A DNA stretch of 64,000 nt from contig OU015566.1 in the NCBI GenBank assembly GCA_907165135.1, forward strand, positions 7,610,157 through 7,674,156, given 5' to 3'. The stretch comes from Oikopleura dioica (Eukaryota > Chordata > Appendicularia > Copelata > Oikopleuridae). Shown piece by piece: positions 1-9,114 of the stretch. Within the stretch, counting starts at the first letter, position 1, and each line of letters begins with the position of its first letter. The notes below the pieces were generated by a model. That model saw nothing but the letters and a program-made list of their open reading frames with translations, was not told the DNA's origin and ran no database searches. The translations under genes and the position numbers were made by a program.

Positions 1-825
1 TCCTTTCAAGCCTCAATGACCTTGTTATAATTGACGCAGATAAGAATGGTTCGCGACCTTCCATTTTCGCTTTGCTTTGAAAATTAAATTTAGATGTTCG
101 AATTATCAGCAACAATGTCCAAGGCGTCCAGTCTTTCTTCCAAGAGTCGAAAGGTTTTGTTTTCTTTTTAACTAAGCTTCAATAATGAGCTCGCTTAGCT
201 TCCCATTTCCAATCGCTCGTGCCCAACGGTCCCGATGATATATTAATAATGCACGATATGAAGTATTGGAGCATGAGGTAAATCCATCGCTACGATATAT
301 GCGCGGCTAGCGTATCAATCTTTTAGAGAGATTAAAAGGGAGTGGTTTCGCGCGTCGCTTTAATTTTAATTCGAGCCTATTCCAAGCAACCGAACACAAG
401 AATACCCGAACACGAAGTTGGACAAAATGCAAAAATAAGGGCTGGCTTCGAGCACTGGGCAAGGCTGGAGGAAAATGGGGATTTGATAGTTGGGGGGGAC
501 TGTTTTCATGGTCAAAGAGGCCATGCACACTCGTCCATCGAGGTTTGAGAAATGCTTCAGGCATCGAGATTGTCAACAGGATATTGATGGTTGAATCAGA
601 ACGGCTTGTCGTCAATCGGGAGCCAGGCTTCGTAGTCTCAGTAAATAAAAAATGCCCGTAGGAAAATGGCAACGATGCTGTTGTAAGGCAAAATGTGAAA
701 AAGATGGCAGTGCTAGGATGGGCAACCGTATTCATAACCCAGTCGAAAAAACTTGAAGTCCTAGGTTTAATTTCATGTCATAAGCTCATTTCCTTCCCTT
801 CTTTACCGATTTATAAATTATAAAT
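1..825. other. No gene assigned at the left edge
   Basis: I could not support a complete gene here. Short open frames exist on both strands (342-548 plus, 307-735 minus) but neither shows a domain, and they overlap antisense to each other. If the terminal exon at 826-1049 is real, earlier exons of that gene may lie here or before the window. Confidence 0.5.
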
Positions 826-1049
826 AAGGGTACTTAAAACATGACATCCGGCTTGAAGAACTACAATCTTTGATTGACTCGTCTTCGCTTTCGAACATCC
901 ACCTCGCCGCTGGAACACATCACATTGCCGCCACTGATGGCAAACGCTGCGTCATTTCAACCCCGAAAGGAGTCAAAACCTTTACGTTCGAGGCCATCTC
1001 AGCTCTCACTGCATCATTCCGCGAGACTTTTATTTTCTTTCGTTCTTAG
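826..1049 (+). CDS. Possible terminal exon of an unrecognised gene
   Basis: After an AG at about 824-825, one frame stays open to TAG at 1047-1049 and reads like ordinary coding sequence (LEELQSLIDSSSLSNI, then HLAAGTHHIAATDGKR). No family is recognised. The stop lies 69 bp before the NOPCHAP1 ATG, and the gap contains a CTTTCAG acceptor, as expected between two genes of a trans-spliced operon. No start codon is assigned, so the gene is 5'-incomplete. It could also be a chance open frame. Confidence 0.35.
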
Positions 1050-1118
1050 CTTGTTAGGCTTTAATATTTGATCAGATTGCAAAGTGAGCCTTTCAGTCTT
1101 GTGACGTTCGCGTTAAGA

Positions 1119-1862
1119 ATGAGTAGTCCGAGGCCGCAGAAGAAAACTCAGAATAAGAAATTGGAGGTGAACGAGGAGATAGGCAGGCAACGACTCGCAC
1201 AGAAGCTTACTGTAATCGATAGGCCCAAGCCGAAAATCTACCCAGTCGCGCAGAGTTCGATTTTGAGTAGAGTGCGGACCTTTATGCCAGCAATGCAGAA
1301 AGCACAAGAAGATTTATACAAGAAGATGAAGGCAGAGGTGAGCTGCAAAGCTTTGAATAACTTGAGAGACTTGTCACAATTCTCAGAACAAACATGCCAG
1401 ATAAGCATTTTTTCAAGGGTGACGAAAGTGTAAATTTGGAAAATACAGAAAACGACGAGCGAGTGGTAGAGTTTAATTGTGGAATCGTACCTTCGGAACT
1501 CATTGCAGACTCATCCGATTCCGATAGCGACACCGACTCAGATGAAGAGATGGATCCAGAAGAATTGAGACTTATTCATCTGATTAACAATAAGGTAACC
1601 CCGATCATTCTCTTAGATAGGTATCAGATGACGGATTTTGATATTAAATTCTTCATATTTACAATTTTTGTACTCGAAATTATGATGTAACCAATTTGAA
1701 AGCCACATTCTGAGCCCGAGCGCCAGTCTATAGCGCCAAAAGCTCACCATTCATTTCAAGATGGGCCATCGAAACGAGGCAAGCAGTGAGGCAAGCTCGG
1801 GAAGCACAGGAAACGGAAACAAAATTGAGATGCTCAAAGACAATCAAATGATGGAGGAATAG
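1119..1862 (+). CDS. NOPCHAP1: NOP protein chaperone 1 homologue (C12orf45-like)
   Basis: NOPCHAP1 is a small chaperone linking NOP58 to the R2TP complex during box C/D snoRNP assembly. Exon 1 (1119 to about 1339) carries the signature SILSRVRTFMPAMQKAQEDL, matching the vertebrate segment SPLLDQVQTFLPQMARANEKL. Exon 2 (1387-1594) carries VVEFNCGIVPSEL and a Ser/Asp-rich acidic stretch. Exon 3 (1761-1862) ends with GNGNKIEMLKD, matching the conserved GKIEVL tail. The first intron does not keep frame with its obvious GTGAGC donor. A GA donor two bases downstream, paired with CTCAG, does. The second intron is GT-AG, 166 bp. The length of about 180 residues fits the family. The orthology call is fairly strong; the first splice is uncertain. 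Confidence 0.7.
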
Positions 1863-1992
1863 TTTTTCGTTGACCAAAATTCTTCCTGACGCCTTTTCTC
1901 TTGTGCCTTCTCTTCTATTCCACGCCGCTTAGAAGCAAAAAGAAACTGATGAAAATAACGGTGATGACTTCTAATAACGATCATCTTTAAGA

Positions 1993-2992
1993 ATGTCAGT
2001 TGTTATACCAGAGATTGTAATCAGAGACTTGTCGAAATACGAAGAAAGTGAATTCGAGGGTAGCCCACGATGGAGCATTATTCGAAACAATGCTGGTCTA
2101 CAGTTGCAAATGTTTTGGGTAAGAACTATATTTTTCTTCATCTTGATTGATTGAGATCTATTAGCAAGCGAAATCTGACGATGAAGAAATCAAGGAAGAG
2201 AATGGAAATGTTGTCGACTACCCGATTCCTCGAAAAAACAAGAGAAAAAGGAACCCGATCAAAATTGAAAAGACTTCAGAGGATGAACGGTACTTTTACT
2301 GATTGTTGGATTGTCTCTAATTGTATTTAAGAGCTGACGGATCTGCCAGAACATCTTTAGAAGACAGTGAAACATCCAGGTACCGAAAGTCTAAAAAGAC
2401 ATCTTCAATTTGAATTTTTTAGCGAGATGGTAGAAGTCGACACTGCGTTGCGACCGGAACATCTGAGCCAGCTTCACGCATACCTTGCTAACTCAATATC
2501 AAACTCTTTATCATCAAGTACTTCATCTTCTTCGTCACTGCCAGCTCTTCCCAGCACGCGTGGATTGGAGGGACTTATCAATCTCAGAGGCGTTTCTCTA
2601 CCTGATGGTAAAAACACTCTTTTGAAATCAAGGAGGAGAACGGATTTTTAGATACTGCAGTTAATGCGAATCCACCTCGCCCGAATAAACGCAGAAGCCC
2701 AGCTCCTCGATTTTATCCACTGACAGACCCTGTTGTCAAATTTCTTCAAGAAACTCTCGTTGAAGATACTCAAGGGCGCGTGGCTTGCTCTGATCTCAGG
2801 TATGCATAAAATGAATGAAACTAGAATGACGACGTTTTTTGCAGTGACTTATCCGCCCAGAAGTTTGGCAATGCAATCAACATGGTCTCAATGGGTATGA
2901 AACTGCGGTTTCTCTACCCTAATGTGACACGAGTCAAAATCAACAATCGAGCATTTTATACCAACGTCAAAGTCCGTGCTGGAGTTTCCTAA
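1993..2992 (+). CDS. Uncharacterised nuclear-type protein with a possible winged-helix C-terminus
   Basis: Six exons join in frame with short GT-AG introns (2119-2164, then donors near 2290, 2382, 2608 and 2799). The product of about 250 residues has an acidic/basic linker with a likely nuclear signal (PRKNKRKRNPIKIEK), a Ser-rich stretch and a second basic patch (RPNKRRSPAPR). The last roughly 75 residues (VVKFLQETLVEDTQGRVACSDL, then FGNAINMVSMGMKLRF) faintly resemble the helix pattern of primase-associated or RFX-like winged helices. That likeness is only an impression. I do not recognise the gene and assign no function. It follows NOPCHAP1 on the same strand, 130 bp away. Confidence 0.65.
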
Positions 2993-4009
2993 CTTTCGAC
3001 TCCTTACTTATGATTCATAAGTATGTCTTCACACAGCTTTGGTGCAGAAGCTACCCGTCCCCATTTATCCGAATACGATTTATACAAAATGCGAATAGCA
3101 AAGTTCATTCACCCTATTAATAATATTCACCTTGTTAGACGTTCACCTTAATCTGCTAAAGCATTATTCTGTATAATCCTCATGTAGGATATTCACCCTA
3201 AAGATGCTCTCTCACTATTCTTCACACTGTCAAAAATTGTTTGTCAAAGAAATGTTCTTAAAACTTTGTGTCTTTATTGGCTCCAGAAAACTAAAATAAA
3301 TCGACTTCAAGCGTCACCTATTTATCGGAAACCTATCCATCAGATTAGCGATCATATCTCGGTTCATAGATTTTTTGAATAGATTCTTAGACCAGATCAT
3401 GATCTCAATATATCATATTTGGGTGACGTAGAAAATGGAACGCATAAAGATAAAAGATATGCGTATTGGTGCTAATTGCCTAGCAGTACTTCCCCTTCAG
3501 TGTTAAATAGCATTTCTTATAGTTGCCAAAAACCTACAACAGGTTACTTTTCTTTAACGGAACACTGTATTGTCGCTTAAATACTTATTCTTTCATGATT
3601 TTACGCACTATTTTCTAATATATTTACCTGGTATAGGCGCTTTCGTTGGTTGTTTAGCCTCGTATTTTTTGGAGTATGTTGGCTTTTTATTTGCTTAGAA
3701 GAGGAAAGCTGCTCTCTTATAGCCAATATTTATTGGGTTTTCCCATAATTCCAGCACGGAATTCGGAGATGCGCCTATTCCAGATAAAAATTTAATACTA
3801 TTTTTAACTCTCTATAGTTTCACATTGATCTTCTTATCTTCTTTAACTTCTCTGGATCCCATATTGTAGCGGGTTTCAGTGTTTTTATCGTTACATACTT
3901 CTTGAAAGTTCACATAAAAAACTTCAAAAGAAAAACTCTGTGCTAATACTATCCCTGGTGCTTTTTCGACCACAGAAAGCTTCTCTTCTATGATTTCAAA
4001 ACTTTCAGC
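2993..4009. other. Intergenic, AT-rich, no gene seen
   Basis: About 1 kb without a convincing frame. Around 3107-3195 the short motif TTCACCYT recurs four times at irregular spacing (ATTCACCCTA, ATTCACCTTG, GTTCACCTTA, ATTCACCCTA). It may be the remnant of a decayed repeat. Confidence 0.5.
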
Positions 4010-4580
4010 ATGGACGAGGCAGCGAAACGCGTCAACACTGTCCTCGATGAATATCAGAAGAAACGAGAGGACTTTGCCCTCGACGCCGCGATCAAGATCG
4101 GTGGCGGAGCAACTATCGGATTGACTTTTGGTATTTTGACCAAGAGACTCATCAAGATCCGACGTTCCGTTGTTGCTGGCAGCTTCATCGGACTTGGAAT
4201 GGCGGTTGAGCGATATTCTCAACAACTTAGGTAGGAATCTTTGAAATCTGCTTGACATCGAAGGATCTTCATCTTCAAAACTTTTCTAGCGCTCCTTACG
4301 TTCTCCCTCCAACCTGTGATGTCACCCCTGCCGCTCGATTCTTCCCTGACAAGTTCGAATGCAGCCAGGCTAACAAACTCTGCGCTCTTCTTGGACTCGG
4401 TTCATCTGTTGTTGACGAAGTAAAGGTCAGTTCAAGAGAGTTTTCAGGACTGATGCTCACGAGTTATCCTCTTGCGACATTATTTTTCATTGCCTTGAGT
4501 CACAATACGAGGCCTTGGGATATTTTCAAACTCCGCGCGAAATTGAACCAGTCTCAGAGTTGAATAAATACAAAAAATAA
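4010..4580 (+). CDS. MICOS10: MICOS complex subunit Mic10
   Basis: Mic10 is a small inner-membrane protein that oligomerises to bend cristae junctions in the MICOS complex. Exon 1 (4010-4230) encodes DAAIKIGGGATIGLTFG, a lysine-rich loop (TKRLIKIRR), and then VVAGSFIGLGMAVERYSQQL. These are the two glycine-rich membrane segments of the family, matching human DAVVKIGTGFGLG and GSGMGLGMAYSNCQ. Exon 2 (4290-4425) continues SAPYVLPP, matching QAPYLL. A third exon (4500-4580) joined through a GT-AG intron is preferred; without that splice the frame ends at 4563. The tail after the second membrane segment is longer than in vertebrates. The next gene begins 17 bp downstream. Confidence 0.85.
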
Positions 4581-4597
4581 AGACAGAGAATCAAAAG
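4581..4597 (+). other. Very short intercistronic gap with trans-splice acceptor
   Basis: Only 17 bp separate the preferred MICOS10 stop from the next ATG, and they contain ACAG at 4583-4586. A dicistronic transcript resolved by spliced-leader addition is the simplest reading. If the MICOS10 stop at 4563 is used instead, the gap is 34 bp. Confidence 0.5.
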
Positions 4598-4885
4598 ATG
4601 GGAAACTTCTGGGCTAAATCTGAACCCGTTGTTAAGGCTGAAGCTAACGAAGTCGCAAAAGAAGTCGATCAGGTTGCCGAAACCGTCGACACCGAAGCCA
4701 AGGTCGTCGAAGCCGTCGCCGAGGAAGTCGAAGCTGTCGCTGAAAAGGCTGAAGCTCTGCCCGTGGTTGAGCCTGTCGCTGAGAAGATCGAAGAAGCTGC
4801 CGAAAAGGTCGAAGAAGTTGCCCAGGAGGTGGAAGCTGTCGCTGAGAAGGTTGAGGAAGTCGCTCAAGAGGTTGAAAAAGAGTAG
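4598..4885 (+). CDS. 95-residue acidic heptad-repeat protein with N-terminal MGN
   Basis: Single-exon gene of 95 residues. After the first methionine comes GNFWAKS, whose Gly2 and Ser6-7 context resembles an N-myristoylation signal. From about residue 34 the protein is a run of seven-residue units of the form VAEEVEA, VAEKAEA, VAEKIEE, AAEKVEE, VAQEVEA, VAEKVEE, VAQEVEK, broken once by a Leu-Pro (LPVVEP). Hydrophobic residues at positions 1 and 5 of each unit predict a long amphipathic helix or coiled coil. No family is recognised. Its place just behind MICOS10 suggests co-transcription, but that does not prove a shared function. An overlapping frame at 4629-4898 reads as Lys/Leu-rich low complexity and is a shadow. 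Confidence 0.75.
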   Translation: MGNFWAKSEPVVKAEANEVAKEVDQVAETVDTEAKVVEAVAEEVEAVAEKAEALPVVEPVAEKIEEAAEKVEEVAQEVEAVAEKVEEVAQEVEKE

Positions 4886-5555
4886 GGATAAGAAATGATT
4901 CAGACTAACAGTAAGAATTTCTTATGCAAATTTTATCATTCAAAATTCAACTTCAAGCACTAAAAAAACTACAAACTAAGCACGAACTCACGAGAACTCC
5001 ACTTTTGTGACCTCGTATCGGCGGTACAAGATCATTAAAAGCTTCAATTTTATGCTGACTTTCAGGCTAAAACTTGAAAACAACCACTTATCACATAAAC
5101 CAATCATTAACCATCCGTAACAATAAAATGATCCAAATCATACTTATCCCACTGCAAGCGACTGAGTAATAAAACCACTAGAAGAATTACTAGAATCAAG
5201 ATAAAACCATCACCAAAACATCCTTCACTCCTCCTTCATCCCTCTTCTTTCGAGCGTCCATGATGGACAAGGACCATCCATATTCGAATTTCGAACCATG
5301 CATATTTATTTATTTCAGTAAAAAAGTTCAAGTTTTGCTTTTACTGATAGTTCTATCCTGCTGAATTCCTGCAAGAGTTACTTAAAATTACGAAAAATAC
5401 AATAATAAAAAGCAACATAATAAAACGCTTGTTTTTCAAAGTATATAAATTGAAATTTTCGAATTCTATATTTTGAAAGGAGGATTTTAAAAGACTTCAA
5501 TTGACACTTGTTGATTGCTCAGCAAAGTAATAAATAGGAAGAATGTGCAGTCTTC
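4886..5555. other. Intergenic between convergent genes
   Basis: AT-rich 3' flanks of the heptad-repeat gene (+) and IDH3B (-). I see no coding exon or RNA gene here. Confidence 0.5.
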
Positions 5556-6889
5556 TTACAAGTTCTTAATGACAGCCTTGGTGAACTGTTCAGTGGTAGC
5601 GTAGCCGCCCATATCGAGTGTTCGGGTCTTCTTCAGCTAAAATGATGGGTTATTTTCAATTCTAGCAGGTATTAATAAAATGTCTTGTAAATGGAGTGAG
5701 TAAACTGTACTCTTTGAGTAAAAATGAAATAAATTCATACCGATTTTTGTTGCTAAAATAATCAAAAATAAAGAAGAACTGCAGGTAGAAAGAGAAACTT
5801 ACCTTGATGGTTTTGTTGACAGCATTTCGGATTCTTGAGCCGTACATGGAGAGGGACATATGGTCAAGCATGTTGGCGGAGGCAAGGAGAACAGCGGTAG
5901 GGTTGGCGATGTTCTTGAAGGCGGCGGCTCCAAAAGTGTGTCGAGCTCCGGATTCGAAGATGCAGTTCTGGGTCGAGTAGCATTCAGCTGGAATAATTAT
6001 TGATGAGGGGTTTCTATAATGGTTCGCTTACCTGGAACAACACCAGCGCCACCAACGAGACCGGCAGCAAGGTTGTCAACGATGGCGCCGTACAAGTTAG
6101 GCATGACCATAACATCGAACTGGTGAGGGTTGGACACGAGCTGCATGCAGGTGTTGTCAACGATCATGTCCTGGGACTCGATCATTGGGTACTGCTTGGC
6201 GACTTCTCGAAATCGTCGGAGGAAGAGACCGTCACCTTTCTTCATGATGTTGGCCTTGTGGACGCAGGTGACCTTCTTTCGGCCGTGTCGGAGAGCGTAG
6301 TCGAAGGCGAACTAATTTGGTTTGATGGCGGTTGACTTTTCACAGTTTTACCTTGTGGATTCGGTCCGAGTTCTGTTCAGTGGTGATCTTGAGGGCCTCG
6401 ACAACTCCCTGAATTGGCTCGTGCTCGAGGCACTTGTACTCTCCCTCGCTCTGTTCTCGGATGGCGACGATGTCAACATTGGAGAACTTCGACTGGAGAC
6501 CTTCGATGGACTTGATCTTGGCGACAGCGCCGAAAACACCGAGATCGTTTCGGAGCTGGAATGACATGGACTGCTGAAGACCAGCGGCTTGAGCGTTTTC
6601 GAGTGCTCCCATCAAGCAGACACCATTCTTGGAAATGGAAGCGATCGCTTCTTCGTAAGCGCCTTCTTTAGTATTCACACCAGTGAGGCCGACTTCTTCG
6701 AATTGAACTGGAACAGTGGCGCTCTTGAAGACATCCTAAAAACGGAATAGAAACGTTGATTGGGAAAAAAGAAAGAACCTTGACGGAAGCCATCAATTCA
6801 GGACCGACTCCATCACCAGGGATGAGAGAGACAGTCTTGACAGCAGCCGACCTCGTGTTGGCAATGCTGACCAAACCTCGACGAAGCAT
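5556..6889 (-). CDS. IDH3B: Isocitrate dehydrogenase [NAD] subunit beta, mitochondrial
   Basis: This is a regulatory/structural subunit of the mitochondrial NAD-dependent isocitrate dehydrogenase of the TCA cycle. The start [18 protein letters not shown] is an Arg/Ser-rich mitochondrial presequence. Next come the nucleotide-site segment [14 protein letters not shown], the substrate-region segment [62 protein letters not shown], and a C-terminus ending TKAVIKNL. The order and the [13 protein letters not shown] segment match the beta subunit better than alpha. Length is about 370 residues after removing short introns (near 5639-5800, 5990-6030, 6313-6351 and 6737-6779). A TGCAG acceptor lies shortly before the ATG, and the SAP30-like gene ends 154 bp upstream on the same strand. 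Confidence 0.92.
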
Positions 6890-7043
6890 TTTCTGAACGA
6901 GGAATTTTCTGCATTTTAATAGAAAAAATGATGTTTTTCTTTTGTAAACGAATATTAAGAGAAAAGCGATAAAAAGCAGTAAGGATAACTTTAAATAACT
7001 GTAACTGACATAGAAGGCGTGGGGAACAAGCAAAATAGGGAGT

Positions 7044-7533
7044 TTAATGCTCGGTTTTCATTTTTTCTTTGGTTTCATGTTTTAATCGGTGATGGCGCGC
7101 AACGTACAGGAAAAAGTGAATTGTTTCGTTTTCGTCAGGAACTGGTGAATTTCTAAAACACGCTAGAGATACTTGAGTGAAAATACAGTTTACCGAAAGT
7201 GTTGGTTAATCCCGTGGATGAACTCTGCTCGATTCTTTGAAGTGACTTGATCTTTTGAAAGATTCATCATTTATTAAAAAAAAAACAGAAAGTCTTACCT
7301 TCATAATTTGGATCTACAGAGCGTTTATATCTCTTCATCGTCGGCAGCGTCAGTTTGCCGAAATCAACAAGAAATTCGGAGTTTGCCTCTCGCTGACGCT
7401 TACTACGAGATTTTTTTGGCTTCGTTGTCTGTAAGAGAATGATAAAATAACGGCCTTTATTCTAGAGAGAAGATCTAATCATAAATTTCTTTGTCATTTT
7501 TTCCTGTTGTGGAGCATCTGAACCTGTTGTCAT
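7044..7533 (-). CDS. SAP30: SAP30-like Sin3 corepressor subunit
   Basis: SAP30 family proteins bridge Sin3 PAH domains in histone-deacetylase corepressor complexes. Coding exons read TKPKKSRSKRQREANSEF (basic, nuclear), then LVDFGKLTLPTMKRYKRSV, AEFIHGINQHFRNSPVPDE and ETIHFFLYVARHHRLK. This is the C-terminal Sin3-binding domain, matching the LRRYKRHFKL, HFRSIPV and YFIYSVKN blocks of vertebrate SAP30. The N-terminal zinc finger of full SAP30 is not visible, so this is a short form or lacks an unseen exon. Exon 1 (MTTGSDAPQQ) has no usable GT donor; a GA donor after CAG would keep frame. Two later introns are canonical, 40-50 bp. Confidence 0.75.
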
Positions 7534-7744
7534 TATGATACTTCTTTCTCTTGATGATTCTGTCTCACGACTGTAAGGTTAATCTCCCTGTAAGCGTGAT
7601 TGGCTACGCAGCTCGGCCGCGATTTCTAAACAAATTCAAGAGATGAAAGAAGGTTACTTTACTGATTCGAACACAAGATTTTAGAAATAATTTATTAGAA
7701 CTGTGAAAATATGAATACATGGATAGATGCAGAAAAAAAAGGAT

Positions 7745-8715
7745 TTAGGATGAGCTTGAGGAGACGATGATATTTTCAGCCTGTTTCACAAGCGGCATGT
7801 CTATCATTTTGCCACGGAAGACAAATGCTCCTGTTCCGCTCTTTTCGTGTTCGGCGAATTGCTCTAGAAGTTCTGTCGCCCACTGGATTTTTTCTTCGGA
7901 GGGGGAAAAGACTCGTTGGACGGTCTCGATGTTTGCTGGGTGAATGACTTGCTTGCCGGTAAATCCAAGATTTGCTCCTTGCCTCGAATTTTCTTCCAGA
8001 CCTTGGAGATTCTTGAAGTCGATCCAGACCATGTCGATAGCTTGGATATTGAAAGCTTTCGCGTGAGCAACGAGTTTTTGTCGAGCGTACATTAGTTCTT
8101 CTCCATTTTGACTTCGATGAGCCCCTATAGAAGCGACGAAATCATCGGAGCCAAAGACTGTAGCTTCGTGTTTGATGTATTGGCTGTCGAGGATCGCTTG
8201 GAATGAATCCTTCATGTTGAGGAGTCCTTGCGCTGTTTCGATAAACGAAACTAACGGAACAGGAGCTTTGAGTTTCCATCGACATCTGCCAAGTGCCAGC
8301 GAATACGTTTCCACAAATTCCCTGACTTCTTCAGGTGAGTCGACTTTGGGAAGCAAGAGACAGCTTGGCGCCGACTTTAGCTCGCGAAGAATGCGCAAAT
8401 CCTCGGTTAATAAACCCGATGATACGGAATTGACCCGGATACCAAACTGAATGTTGGGCATATCAGAGCGAAGTCCTTCGTATGTTTTGGCAATGTTTTC
8501 CCTAGCTTGGGCTTTTGCTGATAGAGCGACACCATCTTCAAGATCTTTGGAAGAAAAGTGAGCTAACTTGAATTTTGCGTTTCCTTACCGAGGGCGACAA
8601 AATCTGGGACGCCAGCCCCAGATAATTTTCGCAGCTTTTCAATCTTGCGCATGTCACTTCCTGGGGTGTAAAAGAGCGCTCGACGGGGCCAAACTCGACG
8701 AGCAACAACCGACAT
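7745..8715 (-). CDS. CLYBL: Citramalyl-CoA lyase, mitochondrial
   Basis: CLYBL cleaves citramalyl-CoA to acetyl-CoA and pyruvate, clearing an itaconate/C5-dicarboxylate product that otherwise inhibits B12-dependent methylmalonyl-CoA mutase. The start MSVVARRVWPRRALFYTPG gives a short basic presequence followed by the family start motif (RRALFYTPGSDMRKIEKL). Next come LEDGVALSAKAQAREN with the Asp-rich metal site, RVNSVSSGLLTEDL, LLLPKVDSPEEV, a TIM-barrel core with VFGSDDFVASIGA, ARQKLVAHAKAFNIQAID, GFTGKQVIHP, and the C-terminal KMIDMPLVKQAENI. Length is about 310 residues. One intron is clear near 8545-8590. The C-terminus ends in five serines. Nearly every diagnostic block is present. Confidence 0.94.
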
Positions 8716-9114
8716 TTTTAGAAAATCTTGAATTTTGTTTGAAATCAGAGACGGTATTAATTGTTTCCAGTACGATTGCACAATCCAGAAAAGGGGAAAG
8801 GTAGGTAGTAGCGAGAGAGAAAGAGTTAGGGACCCAAAATTAGGGTAAAAAGCTTGCTCTTGAACAGTAAAGAGAGAGGAAATTATGAAATGATTTCTAA
8901 CAGTAATTGTAGCTAAAGAACGCAAGTAGTCTCTGTATGCATTTTTGAATAATAAATGAATGATACTATTAGAGGAACACTTGGCAGACTCGAACGTAAT
9001 GAGTTCCTAAAATGAAAAACAGAAAATGCCCAGCTCTATTTCACTATATAGAGCTGATTATAAAAAGGATTCGGTTAAAAAGAATATCCTAGATTTTAAT
9101 AGCACAAAGCTTGT
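8716..9114. other. Gap between CLYBL and HM13
   Basis: This is the 5' flank of CLYBL and the 3' flank of HM13, which lie on the same strand. No coding exon seen. It probably holds a 5' UTR or promoter, or an intercistronic spacer. Confidence 0.4.

Noticed and set aside
307-735. 142-codon minus-strand frame with a hydrophobic N-terminus
   Set aside because: No domain, no acceptor or splice context, and it overlaps another open frame on the plus strand. Chance openness is likely.
3812-4258. 148-codon frame antisense to MICOS10
   Set aside because: It covers a well-supported coding exon on the other strand and has no recognisable domain.
4526-4898. Phe/Leu-rich antisense and Lys/Leu-rich +1 frames over the heptad-repeat gene
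   Set aside because: Regular repeats open several frames at once. Only the plus-strand frame from 4598 has sensible composition, a start and an upstream acceptor.
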